From NCBI GenBank assembly GCA_028571685.1, contig CM053140.1, positions 152,753,701 through 152,817,700 of the forward strand: a DNA stretch of 64,000 nt, read 5' to 3'. The notes under the pieces are model-generated. The model saw only the letters and a program-made list of their open reading frames with translations, was not told the origin of the DNA and searched no databases. Source of the stretch: Heterohyrax brucei (Eukaryota > Chordata > Mammalia > Hyracoidea > Procaviidae). Below are positions 48,283 through 59,055 of this stretch, in pieces. The number at the start of each line of letters is the position of its first letter. Position 1 is the stretch's first letter. The translations under genes were made by a program, and so were the position numbers.

Positions 48283-48495
48283 ATGGTATGTATTCTTTAA
48301 ATTCTAAGAAATATTTTTCTAATCAAATTCATAAAAATATTTCCTCATTTGCTTTTCTTCCAGAAGTTATATCGCTATAGCTCATGTATTTAGTTATGTA
48401 TGTTCAATTTCAAGTTGATGTCCAAATATAGTGTAACATTTTTGAACACTGAGTAATTTTGATTGATTCTTCTTGAGTGAACTTTTACAGTATAC
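48283..48495 (-). mobile_element. L1M continuation, antisense
   Basis: The phrases aagaaatatttttctaatcaaattc and tcttccagaagttatatcgctatagctcatg match the next part of the L1M ORF2 complement after the solo LTR. The match fades past about 48440. Confidence 0.7.
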
Positions 48496-49793
48496 AATGT
48501 TTTACAGTTTAGTTCACAAACTTTACACCATGTGCTTACATTGGCAGCACTGTACAAACATCTCAGTAAATTTTCATAACTTTGATATATCAGTGTCTCA
48601 CATCTGTGTTCATGTTGACATGTGGTGGTATCTTGCTGAGTGGTGTTCATTATTGTTGTGTGCTGTCAAGAGAATGTCAGAGCTTGAATTAGAGCAATAA
48701 ACAAATATTAATTTTCTTGTCAAACTTGGTAAGAGTGGAAGTGAAATCAGGGACATGTTAGTCCATGTTTGTGGGGATAATGTCATGACGAAAATGGCAG
48801 TGTGCAAATGGATTAAACATTTTTCTGAGGGGAGAAGTCTGGGCCCTTCTGTGTGAAGTGATGAAGAGAGGTCAGGGCAGCCAGTAATGAGCAGAACTAA
48901 TGAAAACACTGCAAAAATTCATCAAATTGTGCATCAAAATCATACACTGACTGTGAGAAGAATGGCAAACAAAGTAAACATCAATATAGAAACAGGGAAA
49001 TCTTAACTGATAATCTTGGAGTGAAAAGATGTGTACAAAAATGATCCTGAAAGAGCTTACCAGTGAACAAAGTTGAAATGTGCCAAAATCTTTTGGAGGG
49101 GCAAGACAATGTTTTGGGCCATATTATCACTGGTGATGAAACATGGTTGTACCAATACAATCCTGAAACAAAGCATCAAAGTGCACAGTGGAAGTCAGCT
49201 AATTCTCAACAGCCAAGAGTTCCCTCAGCTCAAATCAAGAGTCACAGTGATATTGCTAAGCTTTTTTTTATATCAGAGGAATTGTTTATTATAAATTTGT
49301 ACCAACTGGACAGTTAATCAAGTTTACTATTTGAAAGTGCTGAAACAGCTGTGTGAAAGAAACTAGATGAAAACAACCTGAAATTTTTGCCAGGAACTCA
49401 CGGTTCTTGCATCATGACAATGCACCAACTCACATGGCACTGTCTGTGAGGGAGTTTTTAGCGAGTAAACGAATAACTGTATTGGAACTCTCTCTCTACT
49501 CACATGATCTGGCCCCCAGTGACTTTTTTCTTTACCTGAAGATAAGGGAAATATTGAAAGGAACACATTTGGATCATATTCAGGACACTAAGGATAATAC
49601 CATGACAGCTCTGATGGCCATTCTAGTAAAAGAGTTCCAAAATTGTTTTGAAGGATGGATTAAGTGCTGGTATTGATGCATAGCATCCCAAAGGGAATAC
49701 TTTGAAGGTGACTATAGTGCTATTCAGCAACGAAGTATGTAGCACTTTTTCTAGGATGAGTTTTTCTTGGATGAACTTAATTGGCAGACCTCA
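48496..49793 (+). mobile_element. Mariner DNA transposon, nearly full length
   Basis: About 1.3 kb, the usual mariner length. The 5' terminal repeat (acagtttagttcacaaactt near 48504) and the complement of the 3' terminal repeat (caattaagttcatcc, 49791 downwards) are recognisably similar. The 5' leader before the first ATG is about 170 bp. Both edges are approximate, as the TA target duplication is not clear. It is a DNA element that moves by cut and paste; this copy is inactive. Confidence 0.88.
48674..49677 (+). pseudogene. Mariner transposase, broken
   Basis: The start ATG at 48674 gives MSELELEQ and then a stop. Next comes the HTH region (KLGKSGSEIRDMLVHVCGDN). The first catalytic Asp is in ITGDETW (codon 49135-49137), the second in HHDNAPTH (49416-49418) and the third in LAPSDFF (49521-49523). 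There are 34 residues between the second and third, the D34D spacing of mariner. The spacing between the first and second is not a multiple of three, so at least one frameshift lies between. The C-terminus CFEGWIKCWY ends at 49676. Confidence 0.9.
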
Positions 49794-49839
49794 AATGTCT
49801 TTAAATAATTTTTGAATTTCATCTAAGCATTCAGATCAC

Positions 49840-50303
49840 TCACTCACTATTGGTGTACCAAATTTTGTATTAGTCATCTATTGCTGCTAAAGTAGAAATA
49901 CCATGAGTTGAAAGGCTTTTTTTTTTAAAAAAAAAAAAAAAGAAAAGAAATTTATTTTGTCAGAGTTTAAGAGAAAAGAAGTCCAAATTCAGAGTACTGG
50001 CTGTAGCAGAATGCTTTTGTCTTCCTGTCAGCTCTTGAAGAAGATCCTTGTCTTTTCTGAACATCTCCTGCTGGATGAGTTTTGTGTGGCTTGACTTCTC
50101 CCTTCCTCCATCTCTTCTTTTTCCATTTACTTGTTTAATCTCTTCCATATTGCAAATAATTTGACTTAAAACACAACTTAAACTAATCCTGTCTTATTGA
50201 CATAATTAAGACAACGATTCCCAAAGAGAATTATAACCAAAATCAAAATTTAAGATATACAGCACATATTTAGGGGAGGGGAGACATAATTCAATCCATA
50301 AGA
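49840..50303 (-). mobile_element. MaLR-type 5' LTR with internal stub (fossil)
   Basis: Antisense LTR from ttagtcatctattgctgc to ttcaatccataaga. At its left, ggtgtaccaaattttg (49850-49865) is the usual start of the internal region, so this was part of a provirus and not simply a solo LTR. It has an A/T-rich run at 49919-49942. It is related to the subfamily of provirus A. Confidence 0.75.
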
Positions 50304-50524
50304 AGAGGCCTAAGGCAGCATTTTAAAGGATGAGAATGTGATAAATTAAATTTCCTAATGAAGTTAGAATAACTTTCAAATCCAAGAAGAAATCTAAAAG
50401 GTAAAGCTAAGACAGTAAGTGAGGGTGGAACGAAAGAGTAAAAAAGATAACCCAAGGCTAGCATCTCTCCCTGGCTTGGAGAAAGTAGCCTGAGGAATAC
50501 TGTGGACCTTTAAAATAATATGAA
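50304..50524. other. Unassigned DNA
   Basis: No feature recognised. Confidence 0.5.
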
Positions 50525-51721
50525 CAGAATTAAGAAGCACAGGATAAGATGGCAAAGTAAATGAATGTTCCCATTTACCCTTCCAGCAACTAACCCACTG
50601 AACAACAAATAAAGACAAATACAGACCAAAATCTCAGAACTCCAGTATGCAGCTGAGATGTTGGAGAATCAGGGTGAATGTAGAAGCAGGAAAGAAGAAC
50701 CAGAATGGCACAAAAGCTGAGAGAAGCAAACTTCTAACATCAGGAGTACTCATTCATCAAAGAGATTTTGGAATGGGGCCGAAAACACCCCAAAGAGGGT
50801 ACATCAAAAGGGAGCAAATCTAAGGAAGCTTTCACCTAATTTTTTAAGGTAATACAAATTAGCCATAAGAGTTAGCAACCCACATATTAGACAGGGGTCA
50901 AAGGATATCATGGTGCTGTGAGAGACCAAAATTAAGTTTCAGTGATGCCTGAGTAGAATGAGAGCTATGACCAGGAATACCTACAAGTTTGTCGGGGAAG
51001 ATGTGCGGGGAATATTTCAGACTGATGGGAAACAGAGGAAATAACTGGCCTTCTGTTCACAGCACTAAGTACGGAGGAAGCTGTGCAGATCTACACGTGG
51101 AGGAAATACATAAAGAGCCCATCTGCAGTCACCACAAGAAAGTCAAACTCCAGAATTTAAATCACCATTTTCTACCAGCTAAAGCCTCCTCCAGCGCATT
51201 GTGTTGAACTCAGGAGATGAAGCACCTAGAACCAAAGAAGTGCTGAAAAAATCTACAGATAAAAGCACCCTCTGGTGGTTCACAGGAGAAGATATCAAGC
51301 CCACTACTGCTGAATTGATTGTAATTCATACCGACTCTGCAGGATGGAGTGGAGCTGTCTGGTGAGTTTCTCAGGGCTGTGAGTCTTTACAGAGATGTGC
51401 TGCCACATGTTTCTCTTATGTAGAGACTGGTGGGTGCAAGCCCTGAACTTTTGGTCAGTGACTAGGCACTTGCCATTGTTCCACAAGGGCATCGAATTAA
51501 AAATTTTCCCATAAAAATAGAATGCAAAATTTAAAGTTAAAAAAATGCCCAAAAGTTCCAAGTTCAGCAAAAAATATTGCCAATCACAAGAAAAGAAGGA
51601 CTAATCAAAAGTAAAACATTGAGAAGGGGAAATTTCTCCTATGGAGACCAGACTAACACAAATAATTCAAAATTTTCAGACTATGGAGCTAGATATTTTG
51701 AAGAAATCATAAAGCACACAT
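50525..51721 (+). mobile_element. Older L1 5' region, sense (tentative), split by AfroSINE
   Basis: The start gataagatggcaaag and the next block, ctgaacaacaaataaagac, look like the first bases of an L1 5' UTR. The following ~700 bp look like 5' UTR text without a good match to the other L1s here. An AfroSINE sits at 51301-51490. No ORF1 could be placed. Confidence 0.45.
51301..51490 (-). repeat. AfroSINE long variant, antisense
   Basis: Tail (tgtaattcataccgactctg), middle (gctgtgagtctttacagag, gctgccacatgtttctc) and head (aacttttggtcagtgac...ccacaagggc) in reverse order. Confidence 0.88.
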
Positions 51722-53337
51722 AAGGCAAGGCTAAGATGGCAGAGTTACTACACACACCATGTGAACCCTCTAACAACCAAGGACCAGAGAAACAACCAAA
51801 CAGAATACATACAACATTCTAGGAACCCTGAATATCAGTCAGGGTGAAAGCTGAAAGATCAGACTGGGTGAGAAGGAGATGAGAGCAGGTCCAGAACAAC
51901 TAGGTTCCTCAGAAATAAATCTGTACTCCCCAGAGGTACCTGTTACTGTCAGTGCAAGGAAGGTCACTATATACTGCTAAAAGGGTCAATACATCATGAG
52001 AGCATAACTGTATTAAATATTTATGCACCTAATATCTGGCCTTCTAAATATGGCAAATGAACTTTAACAGTATTGAAAAGTGAGATAGACATTTCCACAA
52101 TAATAGTAGTAGACTTCCGTATACCACTTTTGGTGACAGATGGAACATCCAGAAAGAAACTTGAAAGCTGAAGATTTAAATGGCATATCCACCAATTTGA
52201 CCTCATAGATACATACAGAATATTCCACCCAATGACAGACAGCTATGTATTCTTTTCTAATGCAAATGGAACATTCTCAGAATAGATCACATATTAGGCC
52301 ATAATGCTAATATTAAGAAAACACAAAGCATTGAAATATTGCAAAGAATCTTTCCAGATCATAAAGCTATAAAAGTAAAAATCAATAGCACACAAAGCAA
52401 TAGTAAAACACCAAACCCGTAGGAACTAAATAACACCTTCCTCAAAAACTTCTGGGTTATAGAAGAATTCAAGGATGAAATAAAGAAATTCACAGAATCA
52501 AATGAGAATGAAAACACATCTTGCCAGAGCAAAAACTGTGTCAGAGGTCAATTTATCTCAATAAATGTACATATCTGAAAGAAGAAATGGCCTAAATTGA
52601 AGAATTAACCCTACAATTTGAACAAGTAGAAAGAGAGCCACAAAAGGATCACTCAAGTACCAAAAAATAGGAAATCACAAAAATTAGAGTAGAACTAAAT
52701 GAAATAGAAAAAGTATTCAAAGAGTTAACAAGACCAAAAAGCCAGCCAAGTGCTGTCGAAAAAGTTGCTTTTAAAAAGATCAACAAAACTGATAAAGCAC
52801 TGGCTGAACTGACAAATGAGAAACAGAAGCAGCAAATAAATAAGAAATGAAATGCACAGTATCACAAAAATCCAACCGCAATTACAAGAGCCATCATAGA
52901 ATACTATGAAAAATTGTATTCTAATAAATACAGCACCTATAAAAAATGGACAATTTTCTAGATATACACTACCTACCAAAACTACCACACACAGAGGTAA
53001 AGCAAATTAATAAACCCATCACAAAAGAAGAAATAGAAAAAGTAAGTTAAAAATTTCCTAACCAAAAAATGTTCTGGCCCAGAAGGCTTCACTGGAGAAT
53101 TCCACAAAACATTTAGAGAAGAGTTAACACCACTATTACCAAAAGTATTCTACAGCACAGAAAAGGATAGAATACTCCAAAATTCATCCTAAGAAACCAG
53201 CATAACCCTGATAGCAAAAACAAGAGAGCACACACAGAAAAAATTGCAGTCCAACATCTCCCATGAAATTAGATGCAAAATTCCTCAACAAAATTCTAAC
53301 CAATAGAATTCTCAACAGCATGTCAAAAAATAATTCA
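51722..53337 (+). mobile_element. L1 LINE, sense: 5' UTR joined to ORF2
   Basis: Starts aggcaaggctaagatggc, a typical L1 5' end. After about 200 bp of 5' UTR it jumps near 51930-51950 into the ORF2 endonuclease (a match to VLNIYAPN near 52010). ORF1 and the ORF2 N-terminus are missing. It runs on to the pre-RT part and stops at 53337, exactly where the next L1 begins. Confidence 0.85.
51950..53337 (+). pseudogene. L1 ORF2 fragment, endonuclease to start of RT
   Basis: Matches endonuclease text such as FDLIDTYRIFHPMTDSYVFFSNANGTFS (52197 onwards), then WVIEEFKDEIKKF-like and NLEKWTIF-like blocks, and ends at the early RT block with ILNSMSKNN. It is broken in all frames by stops. Confidence 0.82.
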
Positions 53338-54407
53338 GGGGGAGGGCCAAGATGGTGAACTAGAAACATATCTCTTTTTTTCCCTCTGAGAACTAAGGGC
53401 TGGAATGATAGGTGAATGGAGCAGTGTGGACACCTAGGGAGCCCTAGGATCCAGTATAGGGTTCATAGATTTGACTAGGCAACAGTAATGGGCTAAACTA
53501 CCTCTCTCAAAGATGAGCCAGCAGCAGCCAGCGAGGTTTACTCCTGCTGACTCACCATTTCAGAGACCGCAGGTGCTGACATTTTCTTTGTTATCTGTGA
53601 TGCAGGGACTGGGCATGAGCCGGTTGAGTAAACAACGTATAGCACAGTGGAGAGACTATGTGTGGGTGAGCCACATATTGGTAACCCAGTTGCTGACTGG
53701 GGACACCACTTCACCTCCACCCTCTCTTATCTGAGTTGGGCCATAATAGACTGTGTGGTTTCATAGCACAAAGGGCTACCTGGCTGGGATCCCATCTTGG
53801 TCAGCTGGGAGACGAAGTCACCCACCTGAGGGCCTTAGCTATGGCTGATACTCAAGCAGAGCAGCAACCCATCTGGCAAGCGATTCCCTAACAGAAAAGT
53901 GGCATTTGACATGATTTGTGTTTAGATTTACATGTGGATCTAGGCAGAGGATGGCTAGAATGCCCTCTCTACTTTAAGCCATGCCATAACACCTGGGGAC
54001 AGCCCATGAGATACTTTCACTGCTGGCCAGAAGGCAAGGCCTGCCACACCTGAGGGCCTGACTGTTTTGGGCAGCTGTTAGACAGCTCCCTGCTCAGCAG
54101 TAAAGTACCCTTTAAAACAAGACCACCTGGAGAACTGCAGAGACCTGACAGCATCTCCTCCACCCTTGACTGATCTACATCACAGGGTCAGCTGATGGCC
54201 CCCAGTGACTCTACAAGTAGGGTGCCATCTTTGCCAGCCAGGAGGCAGAGACTGCCACCCCAGAGAGTTGATCTAGAGCCAGTCACTAGGTTGCATGGAG
54301 AGGGCTGGTGACCAACTCCCATTTAGGTAACACCAGAGAAATGGAACAGCTTCTAGATGGTGCACAGGCAACAGTTGATTGCTACCCATTTAAAGAAGCA
54401 GTCCATC
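53338..54407 (+). promoter_or_regulatory. L1 5' UTR (internal promoter region)
   Basis: GC-richer leader upstream of ORF1, colinear with the reversed leader at 22830-23949. The first bases, ggccaagatgg, contain a YY1-type aagatgg core, as is known for mammalian L1 leaders. Present activity cannot be judged. Confidence 0.7.
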
Positions 54408-55441
54408 ATGGCTCTGGAAAATTCCCAAAATAGGGAATCAAAAAATATCCCAGATGAAGAAGCCTTTCTGAAACTGTCAGAGGTCAAGTACAACTGAATT
54501 TTATAGACAGCCCTCCTAGAGATTACACAAAATGCAACAGAAGAAAATGAGAAATTAAATAAGTTATGTGAACTGATGGAACTTCAATGATATGAAATCC
54601 AGCAGATAGATAACAAAATTACAGAATTAGACAATTCAACCCAAAGCCAAAAGAGCAGAATTGAAGAGACAGAAGTTAGGCTTAGTGACTTTGAAGACTG
54701 AGTGACTAACACCAGCATTTATGAGGAGAAATCAGAGAAATGAAATAAGAAAACTGAAGGAGCACTGAGAAATGTGTGGGACTGTGTTAAGAGGAATAAT
54801 CTATGAAAAATTGGAGCTCCTGAACAGGGAGAGATAGCTGAAAATACAGATAACATTGTTGTAGAGTTGCTGACAGAAAACTTCCCTGAAATTACGAAAG
54901 AAGAGACCACAGATATCCAAGATGTGTATTAAATGCCACAAAAACTAGAGCCCAAAATAAAGATATCAAGACGTACTATAATCAGGCTTAATAGAATGAA
55001 ACATAAACAGATTCTCTTAAAAGCAGGGAGTCTCAAAGCAAAGCTAACATTCAGAGGGAAACCTTGTTGGCCATTATCTGAATTATCCACAGAATGATGT
55101 TGACAAGAAGACAGCAGAATGACGCATTCAAAGCCATGAAGGAGAAAAACATCCTACCAAGAATTACATATCCTGAAAAACTGTCTCTCAAATATGATGG
55201 TGAAATTAAGACATTTGCACGTAAACAGAAATTTAGAGACTTTGTAAAAACTGAACCCAAACTACAAGAAATACTGAAAGAAGCTTTTTTGCTTAGAAAA
55301 ACAAAAACATTAAGTGTATACTTAAGGAGACAATGCAGGATACAGCATCCAAAATCCTACTCAGTTAGGGAAGTCAAAAAGATTAATCAAAATTACATTA
55401 TTAAAAGAAGGGAATCAGTAATCATAACACAAAAACTATGA
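54408..55441 (+). pseudogene. L1 ORF1, broken
   Basis: Starts MALENSQNRESKNIPDEEAF, with a coiled-coil-rich middle. The C-terminal domain near 55094-55300 reads ILPRITYPEKLSLKYDGEIK...KFRDFVKTEPKLQEILKEAF, equivalent to the human RITYPAKLS...LRDFVTTRPALKELLKEAL. A stop occurs soon after the start (near 54496) and frames change, so no whole protein results. The tail beyond the human end is longer. Confidence 0.88.
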
Positions 55442-55772
55442 CACCACCACACTAAAAAGAAGGATATATCACAGTAGTTATAACACTTTCAGATGGGGAG
55501 GGAATTAAAAAGATCTGCAGAAGTTAAAGTCTGGTTTAAACTTAAAATCATAAGAGGGATTATATGGGCAGCCACAAAGCAAAATAACAATGTGACATAT
55601 CAAAACAAGAAACAGATATCATATGTGACACATCAAAACAAGATACAGGAGTCTCAACAAACACAAAACAAGCATTGAAAAAGATTAAAAGTCATCCCAC
55701 GAGGAAGAACAAACCCAACAGACTATTAAGAAAAACAGAAAACATTAGCAACACAAAAATAAATGCATCAAA

Positions 55773-56236
55773 ATGATAGCACTAAACACATACCTATCAA
55801 TAATTACGCAGGAAATAAACTGACTGAATACTTCAATAAAGAAACAGTGAGTGACACCCTGGATCGAAAGACACGATCCATCTATACTTTGCTTGTAAGA
55901 AACACACCTTAGACTCAGAGATGAACAAACAGAAAATGAAAGGATAGAAAAATATATACCAAGCTAATAACATACAAATAACAGCAGAAGTGGCAATACT
56001 AATCTCAAATAAAATAGACATTAAGGTAAAATCCATCATCATGGACAATGATGGTCACTATTTATTGCTGAAAGTTTCAGTACTAAGCAAGACACAACGA
56101 TGTTAACATTTATGCACTTAATACCAGAGAATCTAGATACATTAAACAAACACTGCCAACATTGAAAAATGAGATTGATCACTCAACAAAAATAGTTGGA
56201 TACTTCAACCCTCCACTTTCAGTAATGGACAGATGA
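55773..56236 (+). pseudogene. L1 ORF2 N-terminal endonuclease, broken
   Basis: The ATG at 55773 gives MIALNTYLSIIT, matching the N-terminus at 21521. Further text matches the human EN in order: a KMKGWKNIYQAN-like block near 55935, and the blocks equivalent to NIYAPNT and DFNTPLS near 56105-56215 (here NIYALNT and YFNPPLS). In that last block the Asp of GDFN is replaced by Tyr. Several stops are present. Confidence 0.85.
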
Positions 56237-58218
56237 TCCTGAAAAAAGATCAGATTTACAAATTTGTAAATTGTGTAGATTTGTACAGATTTGCCCAGTG
56301 CAGTGCATCTTTTGATTTCTTGACTGCTGCTTTCATGAGTCTTGATTATGATCCAAGTAAAATGAAATCCTTGACATCTTCAGTCTTTTCTCCATTTATC
56401 TTGATGTTGCTTGTTAGTCTGGTTGTGAGGATTTTTGTTTTGTTTATGTTAACATATAACCCATATGGAAGACTGTGGTCTTTGATCTTCATCAGTAAGT
56501 ACTTGAAGCACTTTCCATATGTAAGGTAGTGTTACCTGCATGAAGAAGTTTGTTAATGAGACTTTCTCCTATCCTGATGCCTTGTTTATTATACAGTTTA
56601 GCTTCTTGAATTATTTGCTCACTGAGTAGTTTAAATAGGTATGGTGGAAGGATACAACCCTGAAGCACAACTATCTTGACTTTAAGCTGTGCAGTATCCC
56701 ATTGTCTTTTTGTGTGTGTGTGCCACACCTGCCTCTTGGCACATATATAGATTCCTAAAAAGCATCATCAAGTACTCCACAATCCTCATTCTTCTCAGTG
56801 GTATCCATTATTGCCATCATCCACACAGCCGAATGCCTCAGCAGAGATAAACACCCTTCCGGTATTCTCTGATTTCAGAAGAATACAACAGACATCAGCA
56901 ATAGAGCCTTCAGTTCTGCATCCTCTTCTGCAGACAACTTGAATTTCTGGCAGTTTCCAATCATTTTTGAATGATCTTCAGCAAAATGTTACTTGCCCAG
57001 CCAAGTGCCGTCACGTCAGATCCAACTCATAGTGACCCTTACATGAAGTATTAATGATACTTTTCAATGATTTCCACTTTCTGTTAGATAACCTTTCTTG
57101 GGAATAGGCTTAAGTACGGATCTCCCTCAGTCAGTTAGCCAGGTAGCTGTTATCAAATTTCTTGGCATAGACAAGTAAGTACTTCCAGCTCCCCATTTGT
57201 TTGTTGAAACATTTCAGTTGGTGTTACATCAATTCCTGGAACCATAGCTTACATGTCTTCAGTGTTGCATAGATGTCCTCTTTCCTTACCATTGGTTCTT
57301 GATTTTTATCTAACTTTCTGAAATGGTTGGATGTCAATCAATTCTTTTTGGCATAGTGACTCTGTATTCCTTTCATCTTCTTTTGATGCTTCTTGTATTA
57401 TTTAAGATCTTGTTCATAGCATCCTTCAGCAATGTAACCCATAGCTTGAATTTTCCCTTCTTTTAGTTTCAGAAATGCTGAGCATGTATTTTCCTTTTGA
57501 TTTTCTATCTCCACGTGTTTGTACATGACATCATAATACCTTATCTTCCTGAGCCACAGTGTGAAAGCTTCTGTTCAACTTTTTTACGTCATTATTTTTT
57601 TTTCCTTCTGTGTTAGCTAATTCATGTTCAAAGAGACAACGAAAAAGCTCAGTCAGAAAAAGGCTATGGGCCAACTGTGCATCATATCATAAATTACTCA
57701 TACACAACTTCAAAGTGACAATTAGAACAAGTTGAAGTGTGCCAAAGTATGGCCTTGAGCATACTGAGCATACACCTGAACTGAGGTGTAAGTTTGACAC
57801 ATTGATAACTGGTGGTCAGTGTCCAGACTAGTTGTAAAACACCAAAGCCATTGTATGGGAAAAACAAGATGTCCTTGAAAAGACAGAAGAGAAAGAAAAG
57901 GTCGAAATGGAAGTTAGAGGAGACTCTGAAGCTTGCTCTCAAACATCTAGTAGCTAAAGCAAGAGGAAAACGTGATTTAAGTAAAAGAGCTGAACAGAAG
58001 ATTTCAAAGCCAGATCAAGGACACATAGTCTTTCTTTCAGGCCCCTGTATATTATGCAGTCACTAATAGCATTATATTTCTGGTTAGATCTTGGAATTTT
58101 TTTTTTTTTTTAATTACAAATGGGATACCATTGCTCTTTAATTTGCTATTTCTGGCATAGTAGCCTATATAGCTGTCTGATTCAAAGTAGCCAGTACTGG
58201 TCCATTTCAGCTTACTAC
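56237..58218 (-). mobile_element. RTE LINE, antisense, with internal inversion
   Basis: From about 56285 to 57637 the sequence is the complement of the RTE RT region (landmarks gtgcatcttttgatttcttgac, ggatcagtaag-type text, gtttgttgaaacatttcag). From about 57640 to 58015 it switches to sense RTE from further 5' (tggaagttagaggagactctgaagc, gagctgaacagaagatttcaaag). From about 58140 it is antisense again (ggcatagtagcctatatagc). The open frame at 57812-58066 lies in the inverted part. Confidence 0.85.
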
Positions 58219-58795
58219 TGTAATGGATTGAATTGTATGAGACCCCCTCTTTCCAAAAAACGTGTGTAATAATTTGGCTGGGCCATGATTCCCAGAATTT
58301 TGTGATTGTCCTCTACTTTGTGACTTTCCTACGCTGTAGATCCTGATTTGCTTGTGGTGAATAGAGTGGGTTATGTTAAAGAGGATTGTAGTGAGATTGT
58401 AACACCATTCCTAAGGTCACCTCCCTGATCCAATATTAAGGGAGGTTCCCCAGAGTGTGACTTTCACCACCTTTTATTCTTTTATGCTACAAGAGATAAA
58501 AGGAAAAGGAAGCAAGCAGAGAATTAAAAACCTCACATCATCAAGAAAACAGCACGAAGAGCAGAACACCTTCTGCGGACTTGAAGTTCCTGCACCAAGA
58601 ACCTCTCAGACAACAGAAAGACTGGTACGACACAATGACATTCTTTCCGAGCTGACAGAGAGGAAGTGCACTTCTCTGCAACCAGCACCCTGAATGCAGG
58701 CTTCTAGTTTACAAGACTGTGTGAGAATAAACTTTTCTATGTTATTGCCATCTACCTGTGCATTTCTGTTAGAGCAATACCAGATGACTAAGACA
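58219..58795 (+). mobile_element. Solo LTR, MaLR-type, with perfect 5-bp TSD (fossil)
   Basis: An LTR of 577 bp with TG at the start and CA at the end. The TSD actac lies at 58214-58218 and 58796-58800. Landmarks are attgaattgtatgag, ccatgattcccagaat, atcaagaaaacagcacg and ccagatgactaagaca. It sits within the RTE, so it is younger than that RTE and than the L1 around it. It is the best-defined single LTR in the window. Confidence 0.88.
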
Positions 58796-59055
58796 ACTAC
58801 TGTCTAGGATATTGATCTTAATGTGGTCAATTTCATTTTTTGATGACTTTCAATTTCCTAGATTCATATTTCTTTCATTTCTTATTCTGATTATTAATGG
58901 ATATTTTTAGTTGTTTCTTCTCATTTTGAGTCATACAACTTTTTAGACTAAAGGTCCTTATACATTTAGTATATTTATACAATTAAGATTAACTCCATTT
59001 TTTTTAGGAGGCAGCTTTTTCCCAGTCATATTTTGAGTGCCTTCCAACCTGAGGA
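58796..59055 (-). mobile_element. RTE LINE 5' part, antisense
   Basis: Continues the antisense RTE: tctaggatattgatcttaatg, ttctcattttgagtcatac, ggaggcagctttttcccagtcat and gtgccttccaacctg, the last being near the RTE 5' end. After it L1 ORF2 resumes. Confidence 0.88.

Larger units (their letters stand above)
53338..56236 (+). mobile_element. L1 LINE, sense, 5' half
   Basis: Starts gggagggccaagatggtg, with a 5' UTR of about 1.07 kb, ORF1 (54408-55441) and the ORF2 N-terminus (from 55773). It is interrupted at about 56236 by an antisense RTE and resumes at 59056 further on in ORF2, with roughly 0.6-0.7 kb of ORF2 missing between. Confidence 0.92.

Noticed and set aside
55094-55441. 115-codon open frame that could look like a small basic protein gene
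   Set aside because: It is the C-terminal domain of L1 ORF1 (RITYPEKLSLKYDGEIK). It has no independent promoter or start context.
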